38,103 nt of DNA from an uncultured Saprospiraceae bacterium (GTDB lineage: Bacteria > Bacteroidota > Bacteroidia > Chitinophagales > Saprospiraceae), in contig CAJQRD010000057.1 of NCBI GenBank assembly GCA_905480605.1, forward strand, positions 1 to 38,103, given 5' to 3'. A model generated the notes under the pieces. The model worked only from the letters and a program-made list of their open reading frames with translations, searched no databases and had not been told where the DNA came from. The position numbers were made by a program, and so were the translations under genes. Within the stretch, counting starts at the first letter, position 1. Every line of letters begins with the position of its first letter. Shown here piece after piece: positions 1-9,453 of this stretch.

Positions 1-1
1 A

Positions 2-49
2 TGTTCTAGGCTAGAGCTCATGGGAAAAAGCTTAAGAAAAAGTTCTTAA
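2..49 (+). CDS. istB: IstB-like IS21 helper ATPase, C-terminal fragment
   Basis: Frame 2 reads C-S-R-L-E-L-M-G-K-S-L-R-K-S-S and then TAA at 47-49. This matches the usual C-terminus of IstB helper ATPases (S-x-R-I-E-L-x-G-x-S-L-R-K), and the IS21 subterminal repeats follow 38 bp later. IstB is the AAA+ ATPase that assists the IstA transposase. Only the last 15 residues are in the window, so intactness cannot be judged. The gene converges on smc. Confidence 0.65.
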   Translation, partial: CSRLELMGKSLRKSS

Positions 50-87
50 ATATAATTTTTACCTTTATTCTAACTTCTGATTCTTAG

Positions 88-132
88 GGGGGTCAGCTTG
101 CGCCATTAAGGGGGTCAATGGTGCGCCATTAT
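88..132 (+). repeat. IS21 subterminal tandem repeat, two copies
   Basis: Two head-to-tail copies of GGGGGTCA followed by 4 or 5 variable bases and GCGCCATTA, with a period of 22-23 bp. They are GC-rich against an AT-rich background and lie between the istB stop codon and the presumed IS tip, where IS21-family transposase binding repeats are expected. Confidence 0.7.
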
Positions 133-197
133 ACAATAATAGCAGATCAAGTATCAGGCTAACCTTTATAACTCCTTATAGGATATTGTAATATGTT

Positions 198-3100
198 TTA
201 CTGGATATTGGTTTTCTGAAATACTTCATTGTGTTCGTACTCTCTAAAGTCAACTTTTGTTACGCCAGAAATTCCTTGTTCTTGCATATACACGCCATAA
301 AGGATATCCATTGATGCCATTGTAGATTTGTTATGAGTAATAATAATCATTTGTGATGCATCGGAGAACCTTCTTATCAACTTACAGAATTTTATAGTGT
401 TGATGTCATCTAGTGGTGCATCAACCTCATCGAATATACAAAAAGGGGCAGGTTTTAGAAGGTACAATGAAAACAATAGAGCTGTTGCAGTTAATGTCTT
501 TTCTCCTCCTGATAGTTGAGATAAAACCTTCGGCCTTTTACCTTTAGGTTTTGCAACGATTTCGATATTAGATTCCAATGGACTCTCTGGATTAAAAAGT
601 ACCAAATCACAATCATCTTCAGATGAGAATAAACTTCTAAATACTTCCTTGAAATTCTCTTTAACTTTGTAGAAGGAATCTAAAAACATTTTCGTTGCCT
701 CAGTATCTATTTCAGCAATGGTCTCCTCTAACGAAGTTCTCGCATCTGTTATATCATTACGCTGAGTCTCCATTGATTCAAATCTCTCAACAATTTCGTC
801 ATATGCTTCTACGGCCATTGGGTTTATTTCTCCGTAGTTATCCAATCTTCTTTTAACCTTGAAGTATCTTTCATTCAATTGATTGATACTGTCCTCAGTT
901 TCCTCATCGATATCTACATCTAGAGATTTTAGATCTATATTGAATTCTATCTTTAATCTTTCTATCGCTGATCTTAATTCGAACTCAACTCCTGTAAGTT
1001 TGTCTTTTAGATCATTGATAGTCATTTGTTGATTCTGAAGTTTTCTATTTAATGACTTTAAAGTATCCTCTTTTTCACTTACCACATTTCTGTTGGCAAA
1101 GAAGTTTTGTTCAGTCTCATTAAGCTCAGATTTTTTAGAATCTCTGACTTTATAATCCTCATAGAGATCTTTCTTAACTTCTTCAATTATATTTTCATTT
1201 TCAATAATTGATCCATCAAGATCTAATGTTTCATTTTTTGCTTGTTCTATTTTTGATTGAAGCTCATTAATTTGTTGATTTCTAAATTGAATTTCATTAT
1301 CAATACTCTTAATGTCATTTTGATGCTTTACCCATTCTAATTGAGCTTCGTTAAATTTACTGTTGATCTCTCCATAATTTCTAGAGATGTGCTCGATCAT
1401 TCCAGATTGATTTTCAACAATTAATCTTTTCTCTTTAATTGTATGGCTCAGTGATACCAAATTAGAATCAATTTCTGTAATATTGACTTTATAATCACTA
1501 ATCGCTTGTTGGTATTGCGTTACTCTATTCTTTAATGTTTCAACGATAGAGTTGGCATTATTGATTTTAGTTTCAACTTGAGCCCTTCTTAATTCATATT
1601 GACGTAACTCACCTTGTTTTTTATGAATTTCAGTTTTGATTTGACCCGTAACAAGAGCTTCAATTTTTGATTGAAATTTCAAAATAGTTTCTTCAATTTT
1701 CTGAATATCCTGAGAAGTACTATCAATGCGTTTCTTTAGTTTTTCAATTTCCTTTTTGCGACCAATTCTCTTGCCATCAAACAAGCCAACAGACCCACCC
1801 GAAATAGCATGTTTAGAACGGTTTGCACTACCAGACATTGATAGATAAGTGAGATTGTCATCGGGCACATTGTCTCTTAAGAGCGTTGCATCATCAATGA
1901 TGACAACATTGTACAATAAGTGATGAATTAGCGAATCGTATTTACTGTCTGTTTTAACAACATTGATTGCAGCTCTACCATATTGAGATAGGTTAATCTC
2001 ATTGGTTTTGTAACTTTCAAAACTAGACAAGATAAAGAATTGAGATTTACCTTTCTGTGCTCTTTTCAACAAATCGATTGACTCTCTTGCCTCTTCGACA
2101 GAATCAAGAACAAAATATGAAAGATATGGATCTAAATATGCTTCAATCGCACTTCTGTACTCTTCATTACATTCAATTATATCAGACAATAACGGCTTGT
2201 TTTTCTTCCAGTTTTTTGAAAGAAATTTCGCTGATTCTGGGAATCCTTCCAGATTGTCAATCATATCTTTTAACAAATTATATTCATTGTTAAAAGCGTC
2301 TAATTTTCTATTGTGAATAACTAGATTTTCTTTTTCAGATTGAAGTTCATTGTTAAGTTTTTGTTTTTCACCAACAATATTTTCCAACTTGAAATTGAAG
2401 TTTTTTATTTCTTCTTGAACACTTTCCAACTTCGTTTTTATTTCTTCATATTCGGAAGTAAGATTCGTGTTTGAGTTTAGTAATGAGTTTTGTTCTTCTA
2501 CTGTTCTTGATTCGTTTTGTGCAGCGTTAGAGCTTTTACTTTGTATCTCAATTAGTTTTTTCTCTAACTCAAATCTTTCTGATTCTAAGTTTTTCAATTC
2601 TTCTAAATCCGAAGAACTTTCGCCTTGAATTCTCTTCCTTTCTTCTTCTATTTCTGCAAATTTTTGCTTCCAATTTTCAAAGCTTGATTGAAGAGCCGTC
2701 GTCAAAGAGTCTTTCGAATGTTGTTCTTCTTTTTTGTTGTTTACAAGAATTGAAATATCGTTAATAGATTTTTCAAATTCAGAAATATTGCCACTAGCTC
2801 TCTTTATATTTTGTTGAATAAAAGAGAGATTTTGTTTTTTAATCTCTAGTAAGTTTTCAGCTTTTCTGATTTTTTCAATAATTTCATTGAAATTCTTCTG
2901 CTTGTTACTTAGTAGTTTTTCAGAATCTAAATTCGATTTCTTTATATTTTCTATTTCAGCTTCTAACGCATGAAAGTTTTTAGAATACTCATTATACTTT
3001 TCATTAGCTTCAAGGACTTGAGATTTAAATACTCTCTCTTGTTCTAAAGCTTCTTTTTGACTTATTGCTGCATTTCTAATACTTAACTCCTTGTATTCTT

Positions 3101-3758
3101 CTTTGAGTTCGTAATATTTTTTAGTTCTTTTGGCTTGTTTTTCTAAAGACTTTATATTGCCTTGCAACTCAAACAAAATGTCTTCGATTCTATCAAGATC
3201 TGTTTGTGTACTCTTGAGCTTAAGTAAAGTTTCTCTTTTCCGGATCTTATATTTTGAGATGCCAGCAGCTTGCTCAAACATTCTACGACGTGCGTTATCC
3301 TTATCCATAAGAATATCGTCAACCATACCCAATTCAATAATAGCGTAGCTGTTAGAACCAATTCCAGTATCTAAAAATAGATTTCGAATATCCTTTAGAC
3401 GGCAAGGCACATTATTGAGTCTGTATTCACTCTCATTTGTGCTGTAAAGTATTCTTGATACTTCAACAGTGTCGTAATCGAGAGGAATTAGTTTTTGGGA
3501 ATTCTCAAAAGTCATGGTGACTTGCGCCATATTGGCTTTACGCTTTGATTTTGTACCGTTGAAAATGACATCTACCATTTTGTCAAGTCGAAGCTCCTTA
3601 CTCTTTTGTTCTCCCAATACCCATCTTATCGAATCTACTACATTCGACTTCCCTGAACCATTTGGTCCTATAATACCAGTTATTTCATCATTAAAATGAA
3701 TGGTGGTTTCATTAGCGAAACTCTTAAATCCTTTTATTTGTAAGCTCTTTAATTTCAC
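198..3758 (-). CDS. smc: Chromosome segregation protein SMC
   Basis: Structural maintenance of chromosomes ATPase, which organises and segregates the chromosome in the cytoplasm. It is 1186 aa, the normal length for bacterial SMC. Visible parts are the N-terminal ABC half with Walker A GPNGSGKSN at residues 31-39, a long coiled coil, a globular hinge at about 510-680, a second coiled coil, and a C-terminal half with signature LSGGEK (1082-1087) and Walker B FCIFDEVD (1106-1113). The start codon is GTG at 3758; the N-terminus MKLKSLQIKGFKSFA is canonical, so this start is secure. A consensus promoter sits only 7 bases upstream. The kleisin partners scpA and scpB are not in the window. An IS21 end lies immediately downstream. 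Confidence 0.97.
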   Translation of the reverse strand: MKLKSLQIKGFKSFANETTIHFNDEITGIIGPNGSGKSNVVDSIRWVLGEQKSKELRLDKMVDVIFNGTKSKRKANMAQVTMTFENSQKLIPLDYDTVEVSRILYSTNESEYRLNNVPCRLKDIRNLFLDTGIGSNSYAIIELGMVDDILMDKDNARRRMFEQAAGISKYKIRKRETLLKLKSTQTDLDRIEDILFELQGNIKSLEKQAKRTKKYYELKEEYKELSIRNAAISQKEALEQERVFKSQVLEANEKYNEYSKNFHALEAEIENIKKSNLDSEKLLSNKQKNFNEIIEKIRKAENLLEIKKQNLSFIQQNIKRASGNISEFEKSINDISILVNNKKEEQHSKDSLTTALQSSFENWKQKFAEIEEERKRIQGESSSDLEELKNLESERFELEKKLIEIQSKSSNAAQNESRTVEEQNSLLNSNTNLTSEYEEIKTKLESVQEEIKNFNFKLENIVGEKQKLNNELQSEKENLVIHNRKLDAFNNEYNLLKDMIDNLEGFPESAKFLSKNWKKNKPLLSDIIECNEEYRSAIEAYLDPYLSYFVLDSVEEARESIDLLKRAQKGKSQFFILSSFESYKTNEINLSQYGRAAINVVKTDSKYDSLIHHLLYNVVIIDDATLLRDNVPDDNLTYLSMSGSANRSKHAISGGSVGLFDGKRIGRKKEIEKLKKRIDSTSQDIQKIEETILKFQSKIEALVTGQIKTEIHKKQGELRQYELRRAQVETKINNANSIVETLKNRVTQYQQAISDYKVNITEIDSNLVSLSHTIKEKRLIVENQSGMIEHISRNYGEINSKFNEAQLEWVKHQNDIKSIDNEIQFRNQQINELQSKIEQAKNETLDLDGSIIENENIIEEVKKDLYEDYKVRDSKKSELNETEQNFFANRNVVSEKEDTLKSLNRKLQNQQMTINDLKDKLTGVEFELRSAIERLKIEFNIDLKSLDVDIDEETEDSINQLNERYFKVKRRLDNYGEINPMAVEAYDEIVERFESMETQRNDITDARTSLEETIAEIDTEATKMFLDSFYKVKENFKEVFRSLFSSEDDCDLVLFNPESPLESNIEIVAKPKGKRPKVLSQLSGGEKTLTATALLFSLYLLKPAPFCIFDEVDAPLDDINTIKFCKLIRRFSDASQMIIITHNKSTMASMDILYGVYMQEQGISGVTKVDFREYEHNEVFQKTNIQ

Positions 3759-3765
3759 GGGAGCG

Positions 3766-3794
3766 CAAATATATGCCTTTCATTAAAACGACAA
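3766..3794 (-). promoter_or_regulatory. Bacteroidetes-type promoter of smc
   Basis: On the minus strand, TTG (3794-3792), an 18-bp spacer, then TATATTTG (3773-3766). This matches the TTG / TAnnTTTG consensus of the Bacteroidetes primary sigma factor. The last G of the -7 box is 7 bases from the GTG start, so the predicted mRNA leader is at most a few bases. Confidence 0.6.
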
Positions 3795-3937
3795 TATCTT
3801 ATAAGAGAAATGTATTCATATATTTATGTACAATTTACTAACATGTTTGCGTGGAGATGTTTATTTCTTTTAAGATATAAATCTTCTATATGTTTAATGT
3901 TTTGATAATTAATTATTTAAGAAAAAATAGAGAAATA

Positions 3938-6031
3938 ATGGAGAATGCAGAGGTTAAATTCCCTATAGCAATAAAAAAAGCAAAAGAATTAAAAATTCAT
4001 GGCGAAACAAGGATTGACAATTATTATTGGATGAAATTGTCTGACGAACAGAAGAATGCAAAGGAATTAGATGCTCATACGAAAGAGGTTGTAAGTTATT
4101 TAGAGGCAGAAAATGCATATACAAAGTCAAAAACCACACATTTAGAGACTTTTAAAGATGATTTGTTCAAAGAAATGGTGGGAAGAATCAAGCAAACTGA
4201 TGAATCTGTCCCTTATTTGAAGAATAACTACTACTATTTAACTAAATATGAAGAAGGAAAAGAATATCCTATTTATACAAGAAAAAAGAAATCCCTATCT
4301 GCTGAAAGTGAGTTACTTATAAATGTAAACGAGTTAGCGACTGACTATGAATATTACTCAGCGAAAGGCTTGTCTGTTTCACCTAACAATGAAATTCTTG
4401 CCTATGGTGAGGATACCGTCTCTAGGCGAATTTATAAGATAGTATTTAAAAACCTTGTTACTGGAGAGTATTTAGCTGATGTTATTGAAAACACTACAGG
4501 AGGTTTGGTTTGGGCAAATGACAATACAACAGTATTCTATACTAGAAAAGATGAGATATTAAGAGCTTATAAGATCTTCAAACACATATTGGGAACTTCT
4601 TCAGATCAAGATGTTGAAGTTTATCATGAAAAAGACGAGACTTTTTCAACATATGTATATAAAACTAAATCCCAAAAATACATTGTAATAGGATCACATG
4701 CCACAGTTTCTAGTGAGTTTAGATACTTAGATGCTGATAATCCAAATATGGAGTTTAAACTTTTTCAGCCTAGGAGGCGAGATCATGAATATAGTATCTC
4801 TCATTACAATGGTCATTGGTACATATTAACCAATAAAGATGATGCTAAGAATTTTAAAGTAATGAGGGTTGCTGAAGGTGATACTTCTATAGAAAATTGG
4901 ATGCCATTCATTGATCATGATACTAAGGTGTTTATTTCTGGCTTAGAAATATTTAAAGATTACTTAGTTATTGATGAACGGCGTGATGGAATAACAAAGG
5001 TTAGAATTATGCCTTGGGATGATATTCCCAATTCATATAATATTGATTTTGGTGAAGAGGTTTATATGGCACATGCTTCTACCAATCCTGAATACAACAC
5101 TCATATTGTGCGTGTTTTCTTTTCTTCTATGACGACTCCGAGTTCTACATTTGATTATAACATGAAAAGCAAGGAATTGGTGCTCATGAAAAGGCAAGAA
5201 GTCCTTGGAGATTTTGATCCATCTAATTATCAATCAGAAAGACTGATGGTAAAAGCCAAGGGGGGCGTTATGGTTCCTGTCAGTTTGGTTTACAAAAAGG
5301 GATATAAGAAAGATGGTAAGCAGCCATTGTTATTGTATTCTTATGGTTCCTATGGACATAGTATGGATCCATATTTTAGTTCAGTTAGATTGTCATTGTT
5401 AAACAGAGGTTTTGCATATGCTATAGCACATATTAGAGGGGGGCAAGAAATGGGAAGGGCTTGGTATGACGATGGAAAACTATTTAATAAGATAAATACC
5501 TTTACTGACTTTATAGATGTAGGACAATACTTGGTAGATCACAAATACACAAGTAGTGATAATCTGTACGCAATGGGTGGTAGTGCTGGCGGATTGTTAA
5601 TAGGGGCCGTCATGAATATGGCTCCCGATTTATGGAAAGGAATGATTGCAGCGGTTCCTTTTGTTGATGTTGTGACTACAATGCTAGATGAAACGATTCC
5701 TTTAACAACTGGGGAATTTGATGAATGGGGAAACCCCAAAGATAAGGCTTACTATAAGTACATGATGACTTACTCTCCGTATGATAATGTTGAAAGCAAA
5801 GATTATCCGTCTTTATTGATTACAACTGGTTACCATGATAGTCAAGTTCAGTATTGGGAGCCAGCAAAATGGATTGCAAAACTTAGAGAAATGAAGACTG
5901 ATAATAATTTACTGTTGCTTCATACTGATATGGGCGCTGGGCATGGTGGTAAATCTGGCCGTTTTGAATCTTTAAGAGAAACGGCCCTTGAATATGCATT
6001 CTTGTTAGATTTGGCTGGGAGGGCAGAATAA
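3938..6031 (+). CDS. ptrB: Oligopeptidase B (S9A prolyl oligopeptidase family)
   Basis: Cytoplasmic serine peptidase that cleaves short peptides after basic residues. It has an N-terminal beta-propeller and a C-terminal alpha/beta-hydrolase domain. Counting from the chosen start, the catalytic residues are Ser549 (GGSAGG), Asp634 (GYHDSQV) and His669 (GAGHGGKSG). The segment MLDETIPLTTGEFDEWGNP, with its acidic residues, is the oligopeptidase B version of this region and supports specificity for basic P1 residues. The frame is open from an ATG at 3890, but the ATG at 3938 (697 aa) is preferred because homologues begin close to the HGETRIDNYYWM motif. No signal peptide is seen. The gene stands alone and converges on the glycosyltransferase gene. 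Confidence 0.9.
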   Translation: MENAEVKFPIAIKKAKELKIHGETRIDNYYWMKLSDEQKNAKELDAHTKEVVSYLEAENAYTKSKTTHLETFKDDLFKEMVGRIKQTDESVPYLKNNYYYLTKYEEGKEYPIYTRKKKSLSAESELLINVNELATDYEYYSAKGLSVSPNNEILAYGEDTVSRRIYKIVFKNLVTGEYLADVIENTTGGLVWANDNTTVFYTRKDEILRAYKIFKHILGTSSDQDVEVYHEKDETFSTYVYKTKSQKYIVIGSHATVSSEFRYLDADNPNMEFKLFQPRRRDHEYSISHYNGHWYILTNKDDAKNFKVMRVAEGDTSIENWMPFIDHDTKVFISGLEIFKDYLVIDERRDGITKVRIMPWDDIPNSYNIDFGEEVYMAHASTNPEYNTHIVRVFFSSMTTPSSTFDYNMKSKELVLMKRQEVLGDFDPSNYQSERLMVKAKGGVMVPVSLVYKKGYKKDGKQPLLLYSYGSYGHSMDPYFSSVRLSLLNRGFAYAIAHIRGGQEMGRAWYDDGKLFNKINTFTDFIDVGQYLVDHKYTSSDNLYAMGGSAGGLLIGAVMNMAPDLWKGMIAAVPFVDVVTTMLDETIPLTTGEFDEWGNPKDKAYYKYMMTYSPYDNVESKDYPSLLITTGYHDSQVQYWEPAKWIAKLREMKTDNNLLLLHTDMGAGHGGKSGRFESLRETALEYAFLLDLAGRAE

Positions 6032-6048
6032 GTCTTTCAGTAGATTAA

Positions 6049-7158
6049 TTATAATGTAGTAGTTACCGACTTAAAAATATCAATGAGTTTCTTTGACTCG
6101 TTTTCCCAATTGAAAACCTGCCTCGCTAAAAGACAACTTTTTTGTAAACGCTTGTAATTTGTATCTATTTCCAAGAATCTTAAAGCTTGTATTAAATCTG
6201 TGGTTGTATAATTGTTTACCAATAAGGAGACTTCGTACTTAGAATTGATATTTAAGTATTCTGGAAAATTCATATTAACAGATGGCAATCCTGCATGCAT
6301 GTAATCAAAAAACTTATTGGCCAGTGACAGTTTATAATTTTCGCTTTCAGGTATCAACATGTTTAGTCCTATGCTTGATAATTCTAATTCTTTGTGAATT
6401 TCTGTTGGATTTAAATAACCTAAGAATTCAACTCTAGATTCAAGATTTAATTCTTGTGTAAGCGCTTTGAGGTCTGCTGAAACATCACCATCCCCTATCA
6501 GCTTTAGATTATAATCTGTTAGAGTCACAAGTGAATTTATTGCAAGTTCTATTCCTCTGCCTTTATTAAGTACTCCTAAGTATACAATTGTTTTATTTGA
6601 AACCAGAGGAAGAGATCGTTCCTTCTCTAACAATGGTGGTACATTTCGAATAACTTGGAAGTCTGCCTTGAATTCACATTTGAAAATATGCTTTAGTGAT
6701 GTATTAACTGTATATTTTGTATCGATTTTCGGATAATACCTTGCTGAAATTTGTTTCCAGATCTTCCTTTTAAATGGTTTGTTGATCAATTCAGGTACCC
6801 CGTGGAAGATTTCATGAGCATCAAAAACCAACTTTTTACGGGTCAATTTTGAAGCATAATAACATGATAGAATAGTATCATTGTCGATACTACAGATAAT
6901 ATTTGCTTTCGAAAAGAGTAATTTAATAAAGATTCTTATGTTTATTTCTAAGTAAAAAAGAACTCCAGATTTGTAATATGTTCTTAATTTCTGATGATTT
7001 ATTTTAGGTAATACTTTACTTTTAAGACTGTACTCTCTTGATATCCAGTCAATTGAGTATTCATTTTTTTGCAAAGCGCTTATAATGCGTTGTAACCTTC
7101 TGTCATATTCAAAATATGAAGTTGAGCAAAATATGATATGGTTTTGGTTGTTATTCAT
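6049..7158 (-). CDS. Glycosyltransferase, GT4-like (GT-B fold)
   Basis: A 369-aa protein resembling retaining GT4-family glycosyltransferases. The N-terminal half is a Rossmann-like acceptor domain with FDAHEIFHGVPEL at about residues 115-127. The C-terminal donor domain shows YLGVLNKGRGIELAI, LIGDGD and EFLGYL. The nucleotide-sugar loop ends SLANKFFDYMHAGLPSV, a variant of the usual P-N-K-x-x-E-Y-M-A-x-G-x-P motif with Asp in place of Glu. The start overlaps the end of recQ by 8 bp, so the two are cotranscribed. Substrate and pathway are not indicated: no other envelope-sugar genes are nearby. Assignment to a glycosyltransferase is good; anything finer is open. Confidence 0.82.
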   Translation of the reverse strand: MNNNQNHIIFCSTSYFEYDRRLQRIISALQKNEYSIDWISREYSLKSKVLPKINHQKLRTYYKSGVLFYLEINIRIFIKLLFSKANIICSIDNDTILSCYYASKLTRKKLVFDAHEIFHGVPELINKPFKRKIWKQISARYYPKIDTKYTVNTSLKHIFKCEFKADFQVIRNVPPLLEKERSLPLVSNKTIVYLGVLNKGRGIELAINSLVTLTDYNLKLIGDGDVSADLKALTQELNLESRVEFLGYLNPTEIHKELELSSIGLNMLIPESENYKLSLANKFFDYMHAGLPSVNMNFPEYLNINSKYEVSLLVNNYTTTDLIQALRFLEIDTNYKRLQKSCLLARQVFNWENESKKLIDIFKSVTTTL

Positions 7159-9064
7159 TAATTAAATACACCTTTTTACCTTTTATATTGATTTTCTCCT
7201 CTTCTATTAAATAGTCTATCGCATTAATTATTACTTCTTTCTCTTTTAAATGAAAACTTTTAATAAGATCATCTAAGTCATTGATATTGTTTGATATACG
7301 ATTTAAAATCATCTTTTGATAACTCCCTTGATCTTCTTCAATTACAAAATTTGATGTTTCGCAATTATCACAACACCCACATGCATCGACGTTGATAAAA
7401 CCAAAATATTTTGAAATAAACACTTGCCTGCATCCTACAAAGTCGATATAGGCCGTGATTGATGATATACACTCTTTAAGTCTTTGCTTTTGAGATTTAT
7501 ATATAGAATCATCTAAAACGATCTGGTCAACATTGTGAATGAAGCCGTTAAAACTTATTTTATGACCATCAAAAGTAGGGCTGTATTTTAGTACTTCCCT
7601 ATTTTGAAGCCATTTCAATGCCTCCTTGGCTTGGTCCATTTTGACTTCTGCTTTTTTAGCAAGTATTTTTTCATCAATCTTTCGCTCTTCTAAAAAGATA
7701 CCATCATATGTTCTAAGAATTGTCTTAATAAACGATTTCATCTTATCTGAGACATTGTTATTCTTTAACATGTTCTTAGTAGAACCTTCGAATAGCATCA
7801 ATTTTGAGGGATGTAAAAATGATGGAGATAAATTGATGTAGTTTGCTTTTTTCAAAAGATTTAATGCATGAGACGTGATAGAAATCTTAGACTTAGCAAA
7901 AGCTGAAAATTCACTGATGTTAAAATTTTTCCAATCAAGAGAATTTAACCCCTTACCCAATTTATAAAATTGCTTAAGTGAATTGTATGTTTTGTGAATG
8001 AACTCAAGAGATGGATAATAATTGTTTATGTTTTCCCTAAGTGATTTTATATCATATTTGTTCCATAACATTATTGCTCTTGCGGGTAATTGATCTCTTC
8101 CTGCCCTTCCTGCCTCTTGAACATATGCCTCCAAAGCATCTGATGGTTGATAATGTATAACAGTTCTAACATTTGGTTTGTCCATTCCCATGCCAAATGC
8201 TTTTGTTGCTATTATAAGTTGCAAATCATCTTTGTTCCAATCTTCTATTATTTTACTTCTTAATTTAACATCGAGACCTCCATGAAATGATTCTGCTTTC
8301 ATGCGGCGATCCATAAAAAAGTTTTGTAATTCCCTTGCTGTTTTACGTTTTTGCACATAGATCAAACAACAACCTTTTGTAGTTCTGACTATATCTAAAA
8401 TATCAGTCTTCTTATTTTCTGAATAAATAACATGGTATGAAAGATTCTTACGTATTGGAGATTGTGCAAAAGTTTTAGGTTCTTTTAATTGAAGATTGGT
8501 TTTTATATCTTCTGCAACTGATGGAGTGGCTGTTGCTGTTAGCGCAATAAAGGGTACATCAATTAATTGATCTTTTAGTGCTGCAATTTCTCGATACTCA
8601 GGTCTGAAATCATGTCCCCATTCCGAAATACAATGTGCTTCGTCTATAGCTACTAACTTAATATTAAGTTTTTCAATTCTATCCTGGAAGTATTTTGATT
8701 TTAGTCTTTCGGGTGATAAAAACAGGAATTTGGCATTACCATAAGCTGCATTGTCAAATAAAATATCTTGCTCTCGAATTGACTGCCCAGACATTATACC
8801 AATAGCCTTAATCCCTTTAGATTTTAACCCTTCGATTTGATCTTTCATTAAGGCTATTAGCGGGCTTACGACCAATGTTAATCCATTGTTGTATAATCCA
8901 GGTAATTGATAACATAATGACTTTCCGCCACCTGTTGGTAGAATGGCTAATGTATCGTTGCCAGCAATAATTGAAGTGACAATCTCTTCTTGGAGTGGTC
9001 TGAATGAGTCATATCCCCAATATTGCTTTAGTAAACTATAAATTCTATGTGTATCAATATTCAT
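7151..9064 (-). CDS. recQ: RecQ-family ATP-dependent DNA helicase
   Basis: 3'-5' superfamily 2 DNA helicase for repair and recombination. With the ATG at 9064 it is 637 aa. It shows Walker A TGGGKS (44-49), DEAH (141-144) followed by CISEWGHDFRPEY, the LTATAT motif and QEAGRAGRD motif VI. The RecQ-C-terminal zinc-binding cysteines are in CRQVFISKYF...CGCCDNC. The C-terminus ends in a winged-helix-like segment rather than a recognisable HRDC domain, as in short Bacteroidetes RecQ proteins. The frame is open 53 codons further up, to 9223, but that extension is hydrophobic and unlike RecQ, and a promoter lies inside it, so 9064 is chosen. The downstream glycosyltransferase overlaps by 8 bp. Confidence 0.93.
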   Translation of the reverse strand: MNIDTHRIYSLLKQYWGYDSFRPLQEEIVTSIIAGNDTLAILPTGGGKSLCYQLPGLYNNGLTLVVSPLIALMKDQIEGLKSKGIKAIGIMSGQSIREQDILFDNAAYGNAKFLFLSPERLKSKYFQDRIEKLNIKLVAIDEAHCISEWGHDFRPEYREIAALKDQLIDVPFIALTATATPSVAEDIKTNLQLKEPKTFAQSPIRKNLSYHVIYSENKKTDILDIVRTTKGCCLIYVQKRKTARELQNFFMDRRMKAESFHGGLDVKLRSKIIEDWNKDDLQLIIATKAFGMGMDKPNVRTVIHYQPSDALEAYVQEAGRAGRDQLPARAIMLWNKYDIKSLRENINNYYPSLEFIHKTYNSLKQFYKLGKGLNSLDWKNFNISEFSAFAKSKISITSHALNLLKKANYINLSPSFLHPSKLMLFEGSTKNMLKNNNVSDKMKSFIKTILRTYDGIFLEERKIDEKILAKKAEVKMDQAKEALKWLQNREVLKYSPTFDGHKISFNGFIHNVDQIVLDDSIYKSQKQRLKECISSITAYIDFVGCRQVFISKYFGFINVDACGCCDNCETSNFVIEEDQGSYQKMILNRISNNINDLDDLIKSFHLKEKEVIINAIDYLIEEEKINIKGKKVYLINE

Positions 9065-9453
9065 ATTTGCTTGACATCGGAAGCAAAGAAACACAAAAAG
9101 AATGCTTATTGCAATAATTATGTTCTTACAAGCTTTTGTACCCCTAAAAGGATACGAACCGAAACTTATGCTCTTAAGTTTGTTTGAATTCCATGGTTGA
9201 TGACATAAAAAGCTAATAACCACTATTTTGTCACCTCTAAAGTGTTAATATTAAGTTACTGTTGTCGATCGAAATCAACGTTTAAGCTAAAATTTGTCAA
9301 ATCTTAGGAAAATAGGACACCAAGAGTCATTTCTAAGCTAACATTTTTATCAAAATCGCATTATATTCGCAATCACATTAAACAAGAGCACATTATTAAA
9401 TTTTGCAATCCTTATAAAATGTGCGAAAATTTTTAACATTTAAATACAAAAGA
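9065..9453. other. Divergent intergenic region between recQ and subtilase genes
   Basis: 389 bp with no gene I can support. It holds the recQ promoter at its left side. An imperfect direct repeat, TAAGCTAA followed by (A/C)ATTT and TCAAA, occurs at about 9283-9303 and again at 9334-9357, 51 bp apart. A weak -7-like AAATTTTG at 9398-9405 may serve the subtilase. The 9065-9223 part is open on the minus strand but its translation does not look like a real protein. Confidence 0.5.
9084..9114 (-). promoter_or_regulatory. Probable promoter of recQ
   Basis: Minus strand TTG (9114-9112), a 20-bp spacer, then TTTCTTTG (9091-9084), one base off TAnnTTTG. It is 19 bp upstream of the ATG at 9064 and inside the over-long reading frame, which supports the shorter start. 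Confidence 0.4.

Larger units (their letters stand above)
1..144 (+). mobile_element. Right end of an IS21-family insertion sequence
   Basis: The left edge of the window holds the last 15 codons of an istB-like gene, followed by two tandem copies of a subterminal repeat. These are GGGGGTCA-N4-GCGCCATTA (about 88-108) and GGGGGTCA-N5-GCGCCATTA (about 110-131). Repeated GGGGGTCA-type blocks at the termini are characteristic of IS21 elements. I place the outer tip near 144, because the minus strand there begins TGCTATTATTG and IS21 ends start with TG; the exact end is inference. The element lies 54 bp past the smc stop codon and does not disrupt smc. Its istA gene and left end are outside the window. 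Confidence 0.72.

Noticed and set aside
88-132. Tandem repeats at the left edge as the end of a CRISPR array
   Set aside because: There are only two contiguous copies with no spacers, next to an istB tail; they fit IS21 subterminal repeats.
9150-9160. GGATACGAACC, resembling the T-arm of a tRNA on the minus strand
   Set aside because: The flanking bases do not form a 5-bp T-stem, the loop lacks the conserved A, and no acceptor stem or other arms can be built.
9065-9223. A 53-codon N-terminal extension of recQ with a hydrophobic stretch resembling a membrane anchor
   Set aside because: It is unlike any RecQ N-terminus, a promoter-like sequence lies within it, and the ATG at 9064 begins the normal RecQ start.
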